From NCBI GenBank assembly GCA_009602735.1, contig WELA01009720.1, positions 2,431 through 66,430 of the forward strand: 64,000 bases of DNA. Reading direction: 5' to 3'. This DNA comes from Mesotaenium endlicherianum. Lineage: Eukaryota > Streptophyta > Zygnematophyceae > Zygnematales > Mesotaeniaceae. This document shows positions 21,817-33,636 of this stretch, one piece after another (positions within the stretch are counted from its first letter, which is position 1; every line of letters begins with the position of its first letter). A program made the translations under genes and the position numbers. The notes under the pieces were generated by a model. The model searched no databases. It was not told the origin of the DNA and saw nothing but the letters and a program-made list of their open reading frames with translations.

Positions 21817-23579
21817 GGCTTATTTTACTCTGAATTATCGCGAGAAAGAAGAGCAGCCATGGCTCGGGTTCGCGACTTTCAATGCTGTTCGAATAGACAT
21901 TTTTGATGTCGAAAAGCACTTTGCGTTCACACTCGTAACTTCGCAACTACTCGTCTGTTAGGGTCGCCAATTTAATCCCAATATCTATGCAATATTTGCA
22001 ATCGTTTGAGCTAAGAATGAACAAAAATTATATAGTAAACGGCATGTTGAAGCAGAGGGCTTCCTAACTGCACCAGAATATGTGTATTGCTCCACATGTG
22101 GTTCAGTGGGCGTTCTAAAAGAATTACTTAGTTCTTACACTGTCGTGCCCGTCCTTGTCAAGTCCTTTTTGGTGTCTAGTGGTGTTTCCAGTGGGAGGAG
22201 GGTCAATGATAGGTTCTAGTGGTTAGTTGGGTTAGGGTGGTAGGCAAGGATGGTCTTGTTTATGTGCAGTGGTGGTGAACAATGGGACCTATGATTTGTT
22301 CACGAGGTTTTGCTGTTGAGCAACTGTGAGGCTCCTTCCCAAATCACGCGCTCTTTCTCTACCTTCACACATAGTGTTGCCGCCCACATGTGCGGAGGTC
22401 GACCCTCACGTTTGCTCGCTTGAAGGGTCGGCGCGGGTACCCAGTTGATCTCCATTGCCCATGGCTAGATCATCACTGTACCATAGGCAATGCCCATGGG
22501 TATGCCCAAAGATTGCTAGGGGTTAGGGAGAGTAAGGGACATTGAAGTGTCGGGTTCTTTTGGTGTTGGTTATTAGTCATAGTGTGCGTGTCAACCTCTA
22601 AACTTAGGGTATTTTGGATTTGTGTGAGATGATGCAATAACGCGTTCATCGTAGATGTTACACTTCGATAGTGTTTGGTAGACACTGGCCATAGCATTCG
22701 AGAGCACGCTACTAAGGCCGCGAGGTAACACCCTTTTGGTGCTAGCTTTGTATGTTCGTTTTCATGAGTGAGATCATACTTGTTTCCATGTGACTAAATG
22801 TTCATGGTGTGTGCCTGTGTACTCTCGCTTTAATTCCTCACTTCTATGTGTAGATTGCTCGTAGTGCACGCCACGACTCACATTCAGTCACAAACACTAC
22901 GTCCTTTCTTGCGGCCATAACATAGCTATCCACTAATAGTTTGCTCGATATAATGGGTTCATATGCTTACGCTCTAAGTGACTCTACTATGCCTTAGCTT
23001 GTTCATATACAAAGCTAACCACGGCCACCAAGGGTTAGAAGCTTGAGGCAGGTGGAGCCACCCGCGAGGACGGAATCCGTGAGAATCCTTCACGAGGTAA
23101 GTACTCCCGTGAGTTGAGCTTGTTTGCGCTCCTTATGAGCGCCAGCAGCTCCAATATCATATCTTGTGCCAGCTTGTTCACAACAATTTTGTATGCTAGG
23201 GCCGGCCCCTCTCTTGGGCCGGTCATGTGCACATATGTTAGCATCCGGCCCAACTACTTAGGCAATTTGTGCACTTGTGAAATTAGCGTGTGATTCCTCG
23301 TGTTATCACCTGTGTGTGCACATGTGTTAATATCCGGTCCAACTACTTAAGACAAGTGTATGATCACTTGTGTTAGTTGTTAGTTATGTGTGTTCTGAGT
23401 TCCTTCAGACCACTTCTTTGGTAGTATACGAGTCTCCAAATCCAGCCCTTTGTGTTGGCCGGATTGTGTGTTTCTTTTGTGTTATTTGTGTGCTCTAGGC
23501 GTGATTAGTTGCGTGCGTCATTTACTCGTGGGTTGGTGTGCGCTTGTGGGCGTGGGAGTGTGAGTGTGTGTAAATAGAG
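21817..23579. other. No gene recognised; one short tandem duplication
   Basis: Non-coding mixed sequence. A block of about 36 bp, 'gtgcacatatgttagcatccggcccaactacttagg' type, occurs at about 23227 and again near 23316. Part of this stretch may be the LTR or leader of element C, but no paired LTR was found. Confidence 0.4.
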
Positions 23580-23599
23580 CGTGTATGTGCATTTTGAAG

Positions 23600-23770
23600 C
23601 AGCAGCTGAGTCAGCAACAGCTGCATCAGCAGCAGCTGGGTAGCAGCAGCTGAGTCAGTATCAGCTGTTCAGCAGCAGCTGCATCAACAACGTCTTCGTC
23701 AGCAGCTTCTGATTTAGCAATAGCAACGTTAGTTGCAGATGAGTCAGCATCAGCTGCGCCAGCAGTAGCA
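23600..23770. repeat. CAGCAGCTG / TGAGTCAG repeat cluster
   Basis: Short imperfect repeats of agcagcagctgagtcagca with three exact TGAGTCA sites (23607, 23651, 23740) and several CAGCTG palindromes. It lies about 550 bases upstream of the gag start of element C. Confidence 0.65.
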
Positions 23771-24300
23771 GCGGTTGTCGCTCTCGGCCGCTATTTTTCT
23801 CGTCTAGTTGTGGGTTGGGGCCAAGTGCCCCGCTGCGCCTGCTGCTGCCAGTCGTTCTCACGCCGCTCTCTACCCAATTCGCGTGGTCGCAAATTCGGCA
23901 ATTCTTCTGACGTTCCTTCCACCGTGTTCGCCAAGTTCAGGTGTAGGGGGTCCCTACTTGTCGCCTTTGAGCAGGTTGCATGCAAAACACTCCGGGACGT
24001 ACAGGGAGTGGTGCGTTATACCAGCGTGATTTTATGCACGATTCTTCTACCTGCGCACTCGCGAGTAATTTGCCTGACTCTGAGCTTGGGGAGGGGGGTG
24101 ATTCTGATTTGCATTCTTTGCATCACCCGCCGTCTCTTTCCATCTCGGAGTCATTTTCTACTTTATCTTCAAACCTCATTCCCAAGTTGTTTTTTTCTCA
24201 CCGTGCCGATCCAGAGTCTCCGCCTGAGAGTTGTGTGATTTCATTCGACTTTGGATTTCTAGAAGCTGGATTTTAGTTTGGTTTCAAGGGATTTTCCACG

Positions 24301-26040
24301 ATGGCTTCTGCCACATTGCTTCCTCGGACCTATACAGGGCACTCTGATGGCATTTCCATCGCGGCATTGGACTCTAATATTGATGTTTCCATGGCCATGG
24401 TGCGTGCTTGTAATAAACACCTCAGTCGTAATTTGTTCTTTGACACTTTACCTTCACTCCTAGGCGGGATGGCTTTGTTGATTTACCAGAGGTTTAGAGC
24501 TGATATTGTACATACGGTTCTTGACGCTATACCCGGTGCTGCTCCCATTCCCATAGTCGAAGCCCCTCCGGGCCCGCCCGCCGGCACACCGACCGATCCC
24601 CAAGTGGCAGCCACGGCTGCCGCTACGGCTGCCGCTATGGCCGCTGGGTTGGACGTTGAGGCAGCGGCCGTGGTTGTTGGAACTGCAGGTTTAGGACCAA
24701 TCGGGGCCGGGGGTGGGGAACTTGTGTTGCTTGGGGGAGGGGCAGGTGATCTTGCCGGACCTGGTCTGGTTGAGCTAGCTTTGCCAGTGTGCGCCACTCC
24801 TATGGAATTGCTCGCCGCACGCGTGGCGGATCGCCACAATCGGTCCATGCAGCAGCGCCAGCAGCAGGTAGTACTTGGCATTGTCCTCCCTTTGCATGCT
24901 CCTGCGCCTGGTTTTGTTTTGGATTGCATTGACACGCTTCTTCAGATGTTTCGCCTGCATTTCCCTGCTAACACTCGTTCCCGTCAGGATGAGCCTAGGG
25001 ACTTTGTGCGCTCTGCTCGTGAGACGCCTAACATGGCTTATGAGCGTTTCCAGCAGTTGAGGGAGGATACTGGCATGTATGTAGATGTCACTCAGGCTTG
25101 CATCAAGTTTATCAATGCTTTTGCTGCATCGACTTCATTGTGCCAGGCCCTTAATCATTAGTTGGCCCTCACTGCAGTTCTGCGGCGTAGTGTGCACGAA
25201 GTCTGTAGGTGGACTGAGCAGATAGATATGGTGCATGCGGCATCGCACGCCAAGCGTAGGCCGACAAAGGGTGGGGCTGTGGATGTGCATGCAATGCAGG
25301 TACCGGCCACACCCACTTCCACTCCTGTCATAGGAGCCGGGCCCGCCGCCGCACCCAAGCGCGTTGCTCCCGTTTGCGACTACTGCCGTTAGAAGGGGCA
25401 CCTGGTGGCAAAGTGTTTTCTCTTGCAGCCTCACTTGGCGCCTCCTGGATGGGTCTTCAAGGCCCAAAAGGGTACCACTCCGCCTGCTGGACTCGAGTTG
25501 CTCTAGGTGCCAGCGTACTTTGCCTCTCGGCCCTCTGCTTTGGCTGGTTTCTACCCCGGTCCTTCTGGTTTTCCGTCCTAGTCTAGCAGTTTGCTTGGCC
25601 ACCCCTCTTCCTCTCCCTATCCACCCATGGCCAGTCCATTCCCATCGGCATATCAGGCTGGACTACCTAGCCCTAATCCTAACCCTAAGCCGGAACCCTA
25701 ACTCTAACCCTACCCTAACGTTAAATCCAGCCCCCATGATTTTTTCATGCGCCAGCAGCTCGATACTATGCAAGCTGGGATGCAAGACATGCATCGTCAA
25801 GTAGGGTCGCAGCCTGATGCTACTCATGCACAGTTTGTCGGTCTGCACCCTCTTCCTCCACGGGGTCCAGCTCCCACTTTCCCCTATTGGTGCCCACCTG
25901 ATGGGGCACATAATGTCACCGAGGAGGAAGCTGCGGATGCAATAGAGGGCGTGCATGCAGTCCACAGTTGTCGGGTTGGAGTCCACGCGGCCCACGTTGT
26001 TCCTGCTGTAGGTCCAGATCATGGGCGTAATGTCCAGTAG
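24301..26040 (+). mobile_element. Element C (Ty3/gypsy): gag region (fossil)
   Basis: From ATG 24301 the frame runs as a gag-like protein: an N-terminal domain, an Ala/Gly/Pro-rich middle, then a capsid-like stretch (about 24880-25140, with LLQMFRLHFPAN and AYERFQQLRED). A CCHC-type knuckle CDYCR.KGHLVAKC lies near 25375. A Pro/Asn-rich part follows. The sequence continues as weakly coding DNA to 26619 (YAQVVAHLPQ; LRVAATSVGRD). The element is broken, with several breaks. Its protease, RT and integrase parts resume after two nested insertions. No LTR of its own was identified. Confidence 0.65.
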
Positions 26041-26619
26041 TCTGCTCTGCTGCCTTGATTGTTCGACTTGTTCGAGCCTGACGATAGCCTAGGATTCACT
26101 CACGCGCGACTGCCTACACCTGTTTGAGAAGCACGGGCTAGCGCTGCGGGTGCAAGGACACTACTCATCCTGCCCAAAGACGTCCCTGCGGCCCAGCTCC
26201 AAGCTCAGCAAGTGTGCAATCACCTCCGCGTTGCCGCAACTTCCGTCGGGCGCGACCTGCTGTTGCCTCCCTTGTACGCCCAAGTAGTGGCTCATCTACC
26301 GCAGTCGTCTAGTCCACCACGCTCTCCGTCGACGCCAGCTTCCGCCGTCGCCGAGGTCTTGGAGGCGCCCCCCTCGACGCCAGCTGTTCCTGACCAGGCT
26401 GCTCATGTGGTTTTGCTTCCTCCAGGGGAACTCTTGCAGTCACCTACAGAGTCTTTGCCGTACACCGTCACCTCTTGCATTGGTCAAGTCACCTATGCTT
26501 GTTGTGCTATTGACTGCCCCTCTTTGGAGTCAGTGGGCGAGCTAGTTTTGTGGGATCCTGACCGGTTATCGCCTCGTCCGGCTCCATTCATTCTCTCTCT
26601 TGCTTCCCAATTGCGTGCG
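26041..26619 (+). mobile_element. Element C: linker region between gag and protease
   Basis: Open coding-like DNA (AQLQAQQVCNHLRVAA; ACCAIDCPSLESVGELV) of unknown function that belongs with element C by position and composition. It is interrupted at 26620 by LTR E. Confidence 0.45.
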
Positions 26620-26887
26620 TGTAAGATTAAGAAAGTGTAGTTTGTATTTTTTTAGCATTTTATATGCATAGAGTGTGATTCTAAAAGATCTTTGGCCTTC
26701 ATTTCAAGTCATTTGGACAAGTATTGAGAAAGTTTTGAAATTTAGGACTTTTTTGTGAATTTTTAGTGTCACAGATTCAATTTAGTGACAAGGACAGGTC
26801 CAGTGACGAAGGTTGGAGTCCAGAAAGTAGGACATTGAATCATGAGGACTCCGAAAACTACGTACAATTACGTAGAGTATCAAATGA
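26620..26887 (+). mobile_element. LTR family E, partial
   Basis: It starts TGTAAGATTAAGAAAGTG and follows the 10114 copy for about 270 bases, through 'ttcatttcaagtcatttggacaagtattgagaaag' and 'acgtacaattacgtagagt'. It then abuts LTR F sequence. Confidence 0.75.
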
Positions 26888-29800
26888 CAATAAAAAGAAC
26901 CTAATCAAACAATGATTAACTAAGTTATCATCTTAAAATTAATCAAAGTAATTTTATGAATAATTATGTTGTACTTTTGCGAAGTAGCTGAATTACGTTA
27001 TGACGCTTTTTGCAATACTTTCTCAGTCATTTTGCTAATCGACCGGGAATTAATCAGCACACGCGTGTGGCGAATAATTCAATGTGATGCAATCATTTAT
27101 CAAATAATGTATGATAAATAGTATAACGTATTTTAGGTAATCGGGAAAACGTCCCAAAAAGCTCAGATCGTTACACTCCTCCCCCCTTTAAAGAACTTAA
27201 CGCCTCGTTAAGCGTACGTCTTTTAAGAGAATGGACAAATAGGCGTGCACATGGCACTCTCATAGTTGACATCCCCGCCTCACCGGGTACCGTACGCGTG
27301 AGAGGAGGGTGCGGATGTCTCCCATAATTAAGAAAAAACGATGTTTCCTTAACACTTTCCTGATAAGCATTATTTACTGCAAACTCTGCAACTGAGAGGA
27401 GGGTGTCCAAGTTGTCTTAGCGGGGATTCACATAATGCCTAAGGAACTGTTGCTGAACGCGGTTCAGTCATTCTTTCTGACCATCGATCTGAGGATGGAA
27501 GCTAGTGGACATCTTAGGCTTCGTGCCGAAATGCGAGCAAACTTCTTGCTAGAAGTGGTTCATAAATCTACTGTCACGATCACTTATGATTTTGTTTGGC
27601 ATGCCATGCAACTTGAACACATGATCCATAAAGAGACACGCGGTCTCAACGACATCAAGCGATGCTTTAGTGGCCACAAAGTGCACCATCTTAGTGAAAC
27701 GGTCCACGATCGTTAACACCCCATTGTGTCCTCTATCGGTGGTAGGCAATCCCACAACAAAGTCGAGGCTCATGCTTTTCCAAGGAGCACATGCAAGTTC
27801 CAATGGTTGCAACTTCCCAGCGGGCAACGTATTGCTCGGCTTATTCCTCTAACATGTTGCGCAGTTGACGATGTACTTGGCAACATCAACCTTGAGGGAC
27901 GGCCAAATCTACCCTTGGCGCAAAGCATGTGTGATTGTGGTAATTCCATGGTGACCACAGTAAGGAGAGTCATGCGCTTCGCGTAGTAGCACATGTCTTA
28001 CTCGGCCTTTTGGGACAGCAATGCGCCCAGTGTGCCATCAAAAATCGGCCTCAAACGAATAGCTTGAGTGTTTATTCCTTTTACTTATACTATCTATCGT
28101 TACGGTTACACCATTCAAGCCAGTACCGTAGAGATCTAGGAAATTCAGATCTTTGAGAAAGCCCTCATGAAATAGTTGATGCAGGTCAAGTACTTATGCA
28201 TGATATCCAAATTGGGTGTGCCCGCGTCACCAGGCTGGTTGCGGTCAGACGTCTGGGGGGGTACAGCGGAATCTAGGGTGGCCGCCCTCAAAACTTGACC
28301 ATTTTGTTCTCGCACGCTAGCAATAGTCCCCAACATCAAGTGGTAATAAGGAATACGACTCAGAGGATCAGTATTATTGTTGCGGCCTGGGCTATATGTC
28401 CACTCAAAGTAGATCGTTGCAAGAACTCAAACCATTGCGTTTGTCTCCTCGATAGCGTTGGCTGAATGAAAAAGAAGGTATTTGGGCAGTGGTCCGTAAC
28501 CACTGTGAAACCCTTGCAACCTTGCAAATAACATTGCCGAGCTTTCAAAGATTATATCACTGCCCAGAGCTCCTGCCTTGTCCTTGAGTAGTTTTGTTCG
28601 GCAGGTGTCGGCTTTCGACTCTCAAAATTGATATGCTTGCTTGCCTGCAGCAAAACAACTCTTATTCCACCACCAGACGCATCAGCGACTACCTCGTAAG
28701 GCAAGTCGGGATCGGCTAATAAAAGAAGTGGCGCATTAGGGAGTGCATACTTAACACGCTCAAACGCATGTTGCGTATTCTCATCCCAAACGAACGTCTT
28801 ATCTTTCCTTGTCAGAGCAGTGAGTCGCGCGGCCATCACTAAATAACCTTGCATAAACTTACAAAAGTAATTAGCAAACCCAAGGAATGAACGTACAATG
28901 TGTACATCTTTCGGGACAGGCCAGTCAGCGACGCACACTATCTTGGCTGGGTCAGGGCGCACCCGTTTTTGGACCCACTATATGTTCGAGGTACAGAAGT
29001 TCATCCTTTACAAAGGAACATTTTTTTAGCTTAGCATACAGCTATTGCTCACGAAGCATTTGCAACACCAACTCGTTGTGCTTGTAATGCTCGTCCCTTG
29101 TCTTTGAATAGACAAGAATATTGTCGAGGTAGCCCTGGACGAATTTCCCCAAGGAAGGTCTAAACAAATCGCTCATTGTACTTTGGAATACCGCTGGTGC
29201 ATTGGTAAGTCCAAAACTTAGGGTTTTGTATTGGTAGTGCCCAATAGGTGTACGAAACGCTGTTTTGGGGACATCCTCTGGTGTGATTCAAATCTCATGA
29301 TAGCCTTGGGCTTAACCAAGCGAGGAGAACACGAATGCCCCTTGCAGCAAATCAAACAAATTATCAATGCGAGGCAACGAATAGCGGTTCTTGACCGTTA
29401 TATTGTTCAACGCACAATGATCACTGCACATTAAACGTTCCATTTTTCTTTTGAACAAATAAGATGGGCTCCCCCAATGGAGAAGAGCTTGGTTCAATTT
29501 ATCCTTTCTCAAGCAGGTCGGTAATTTGGTCCTTTATTTCATTCATCTCCAACGGGCTTAGGCGATAAATTGGTCGCCAAGTTGGTTGAGAATCGAGAAT
29601 GAAAGGGATTGTATGTCCAATACTCCTATTAGGCGAAAGCCCGGCTGGTATTTCACTTGGAAACACTGACTTGTACTTTTGCAGAAGAGCAGAAAGTTCA
29701 GCTGTGAGTGTGTCGTCATGACCAATAACGTCGAACATCGGCTCTTCCGTAAAGAGCGTAGTGGAAGTTGCTGGGGAATCGGGTCTTAGTAATCCATAGA

Positions 29801-32368
29801 ACACATTTTGACTTTGCTTTGCCAAATGTCGAGCTTCTTTATGGACGATAGAATAGTCTTCGAAGGACTTTCCAAAACCATACCGGGCTTAAGGGACTGA
29901 AGAGGGATCTTCCTGGTCCCTTTGCGTACAATGCATGTCTTTTGACCGAAGTCAAGCAATGCACTTGTTTGCGTAAGCCAATCGTTACTCAAAACTGCGT
30001 CGATTCCATGTGGCGTTTCAATTACGTAGAATTGTGTATGCCCATGAAAGGATTGCATGCAGAGCGGTAATTTAATCGTTCCAAAAATACAAGCTAACGA
30101 GCCATCGCCGAGGCGAAGGGTCTCGACCTTGAGGATTGGAAGCAACTTCATCCCTTGTGCAAAACGTGCACTAATGAAGCTCACTGATGCGCCTGAATCA
30201 ATGACTGTAAAGCATGATTTGCCTGAAACTTTTGTTTCAAATGTCAAACTTAACTCCAAAGAAGCATTATGCATCACCAGCAATGTCCTTGCCTTGAGAG
30301 GAATGTGGGAAATATGGAGGTTCTTTACCAAAATCCCATTTTGCATTGCCATTCGCGAGGGAAACCGAGTTATCGGGTGAGAATGCGCGCGTCAATGTGT
30401 AAATGCAGCAATTTAAATTGGTGCACAACACTGGTGCATTTACTGTAAGCGAGATAAGTGTGCGTAACACTTGGCAAAGTTAGGATCATGCGGCAGAAAG
30501 TGCAAGGACATGGTATCAGCCTGTCTGCTTGAGTTGAAGCAACTTATCACGAGCTAACTTTGATGGATTGTGACGCCCAAAGGAATTGCGTATCTCAGTA
30601 CTAAAATCCTCGAAAGTCATCGGCCCCCTCTCAGCCCCATGCCATAACTGCAATGCGTCCCCCTTAAGAAAGGTGGAAGCCATCATAGCTTGGTCGATAG
30701 GGGCCACTTTAGCTAACGCAAAGAATGTTTTGAGTTCTTTGAGAAAATGACGTACGTCAAAACCTGGACCGTCTTGAAACTTTTCAGGCGATGAAGGCTT
30801 GTACAAAGGCGTTGGTGCCGCGGCCTGTCACGAATGGCGGGCGGGATTGGCAAGTATGCAGCCCCTGATGGGCCCGGCATCCCTTGGACAGCCTGTAAGA
30901 AAGGACCAATCAAAGGGTGAGTGTCCATGGCAGCAACGAAGCGAGTGGCAAGGTCGGCCAACTCACTTTGAGTGGCCTCAGCAAGATTAACACGGTCTTC
31001 CGTACGACCAATGACATCGGACAAGGTGCTTAGAGCTATTGTCATGGTTTGACTATCAGTTGTCAAGGCCGTGAAGCGTTGTAAAATTGTCTGCTGGAAA
31101 GTGCGCGGCGAAACTGGTTCGATGGGCAATCCTCCAGCATCGCCGACGTTGATGACACAAACGGTAAGAGCAGCAGCAGCAACAACAGCAGCAGCGGCAG
31201 TATTAGCAGCGGCGACAGCAGCAGCATCAGCAGCCTCAGCACCATTTTTGCCCCCCATATGGAAGCCGAGATAGCGCCTGAAAAGAGAGAAAAATTTGCC
31301 GTCGAAACACAATAAGCGACCGTTGGGTTAGGGCAGGACTGGGTTGGGTGACCTTCTCAATACGAAAAATTGCCTCAAAATATATTTTTCCAAGATATAT
31401 GTTCCAACCACTTTAAAAAAAAATTCCTTAGAGAAACCGAGATCGGTTCGATACCAATGTAACGTTTTTCTCTTTGAGAGGATCTTTCCTTGGTATGAGA
31501 GGAATGTTTAAATGAAGTGGAAAGAAAATTTATATACTTGTGCAAGTTGACAAATCCTCGAGAAAACGAATATGAAAACTAATGTAGAATGTGTGCTTGT
31601 GAAGGTTGCACTCACAATAAATCTGCAGGTATTTATACCCACACGACATGAGGCACTTGAGTTCTTCCAGTCACCACCTAGGGCACTGGTTCATGTCAAC
31701 AAAAGCAGGCGAAGGGGTACGACCCATTTCGGCTAAATGCTTGAACCGCGCCGTTTGGCCGTTTGGAGACTTTTCGACGGTTTCCGAAAAATCGTTTGGC
31801 GCCAAACGGGCATTTTCGCGTTCTCGCGACTTTTCAAAAACTCGCAATTGTTTGCGGAGTTGCGTACACATGCTTTTTGTCATGAACCGGTAGTTATAAA
31901 AACTACTTCGCCAATTGGTTAGGTGTGAACGTTTCAAACGACAGGTCGCCGGTTCAAATTCGCTTGGATGCAAATTCGCTTTGCATATTATGTGTTCTTT
32001 GAGTTTTACGACTGTTTGTTCGTATTAACTCTCGTCGTAAATCCAAAATCTGTGACTGTGCATTATCTGAGATAATCACAATCAAAATAACTTGATCAAA
32101 CAATTAATAATTAAGTTATCATCTCATAATTGATCCAAGTAACTGTAAGAATAATTATGTCGTACTTTTGCGAAGTAGTCGAATTACGTTACGACGCTGT
32201 TTGCAATAGTAACTCAGTCGTTTCGCCAATCGACCGGGAATTAATTGGCACACGCGTGTGGCGAATAATTCAGTGTGATGTAATCATTCATCAAATAATG
32301 TGTGATAAACGTATTTTAGGTAATCGGGAGAACGTCCCAAATACGCCTAAAAAGCTCAGATGGTTACA
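26888..32368 (-). mobile_element. Element F, Ty3/gypsy, nested in element C (decayed)
   Basis: A minus-strand element with its 5' LTR at 31458-32368 (TGTAAC...GTTACA, 911 bp) and a shorter 3' LTR at 26888-27175. The primer site TGGTATCGAACC is at 31445-31456 (minus) and the polypurine tract AAAGGGGGGAGGAG at 27176-27190. Order on the minus strand: Ala-rich gag start (about 31310-30720) with a GCA/GCN repeat; gag core (FKDQ-type, LKGDALQLWHGAE, about 30800-30520); retropepsin (VIDSGASVSFIS, about 30350-29940); RT (about 29800-28980); RNase H (YEVVADASGGG, about 28960-28400); integrase (SLDFVVGLPTTDRGHNG, HGMPNKIISDRDSRF, about 27990-27540); and an integrase tail ending near 27190. Coding is interrupted by roughly ten breaks. 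Element C sequence resumes immediately after 32368. Confidence 0.85.
31458..32368 (-). repeat. LTR F, full length (5' LTR of element F)
   Basis: It is bounded by TGTAAC and GTTACA in the plus-strand reading. It is related to the split LTR F' at 43535-51011 and to the fragment near 3310. It contains a tRNA-like segment (about 31908-31970) described under findings. Confidence 0.8.
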
Positions 32369-33636
32369 CCCGCGTCTTCCGCATCTTCAACCAGCTTTTT
32401 GCCCGGTCCGCCCCGTGGGCGCCGTGGGTGCTGAGGGCTCTTCCCGGTTGCCCGTCGCCACTCCGTCAGGTAGACTGTCTCCTTCTGCGCCTCCTTTTTC
32501 TCCTCTTCCCTTACAGGGCCATCCTATGTCTGTTCCTCCTCCATCCTTTCCTACTCCACTCGAAAGGCAGCGTGCATTGCCTCGTAATGTTATGCATCAT
32601 AATCAACACGGAGTCCTTCTCATTGATGGTCTTGCTCCCCGCGTAATTATTCTTGATATTGGAGCTCAATCCATCTTGTTGAGCGCGGACATGTGTTGCC
32701 GTCTTAACACCACTACAGCAAACCTCAAACCCTTTCCCAACCCTGTGTCCGCAGCCATGTCTTCTCTTAACGACACTGCACATCAAACTCGCCGCCGCAT
32801 TCCCATTACTCTCAACGCCCTTACTCCAGCGGCCGTCACTCTTTGTGCCCAATGCCTGGTCACCGAGTCTACCGCCTATGACATTCTCCTTGATCAGGAA
32901 TTTAATCTGCTCACTGGGCTCACTATTGACTTATGGTAAGGCATCGCTACGTATCGGGTTGATGCCGAGTCATTAGGTCAGCACCTCGGTCATCTCCCTC
33001 TGATTCTTATGCATTCCCCCTCCTCCCTTGCGTGTCCCGTAGCCGCCGCTTTTGCAGTGACTGTTGAGGATGTTAGCCCTCACGATCTGCTCGATCCTAC
33101 TTATTTACTTCTGCATGACATTGAGCCTGAGCCTGGTTCTCTTCCCGCGTGCTCTGCGCAACCTGTCCCTCCACTTGCTGTTCCATCCTACACCCTCCCG
33201 TTTGCTACTCTTCACCAAATTTACGCAGCCTTTCAGTTTTGGATTTGTTTGCTGGGGTCTCGTCCATTGTCGCTGGGCTGTTGCTAAGTGGGCATCACAT
33301 TCCTCACTATTATTACTGCGATGTAAATCCCGTTGCTCAATTTGCAAGCCAGACCCACCTGGCAACTTTACAGCTTGCATTGCCCACGCTCTTTCCCCTT
33401 TCCGCATACCACACAACCTATTTCGCTTCCCACCCTCATTGCTCGCATCCCAAATTCCTACCTTCAGATTCTTGCCTACCATCTTCAAGTTTTTGGTTGG
33501 GGGGGCATCTGAAATTTTGGATGCTAGCCCTGCCTGGAAATTATAGACCTCCTCCGCACCTGCCCCTAAACCCGCTGCAGAATGGGATCTAGGGGAACAA
33601 TTGAGTAAGGAAGAGGTGGGGATGCTTACACACATT
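32369..33636 (+). mobile_element. Element C: protease and methyltransferase-like region (fossil)
   Basis: Coding DNA of element C resumes after element F. A retropepsin-like domain spans about 32590-32935 (HGVLLIDGLAPRVIILDIGAQ; TAYDILLDQEFNLLTGL). After a linker, about 33235-33480 encodes VLDLFAGVSSIVAGLLLSG...YYYCDVNPVAQFAS...LALPTLFPLSAY. That matches motif I and the following strands of DNMT-type cytosine-5 methyltransferases and aligns with the 11764-12443 fossil. At about 33570-33636 comes the segment that precedes RT in gypsy elements (EWDLGEQLSKEEVGMLTH). The domain therefore sits between protease and RT. It is incomplete and broken, with several breaks. Confidence 0.6.

Noticed and set aside
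25162-25392. Independent small gene after the gag core of element C
   Set aside because: It contains the gag zinc-knuckle region and belongs to the retroelement.
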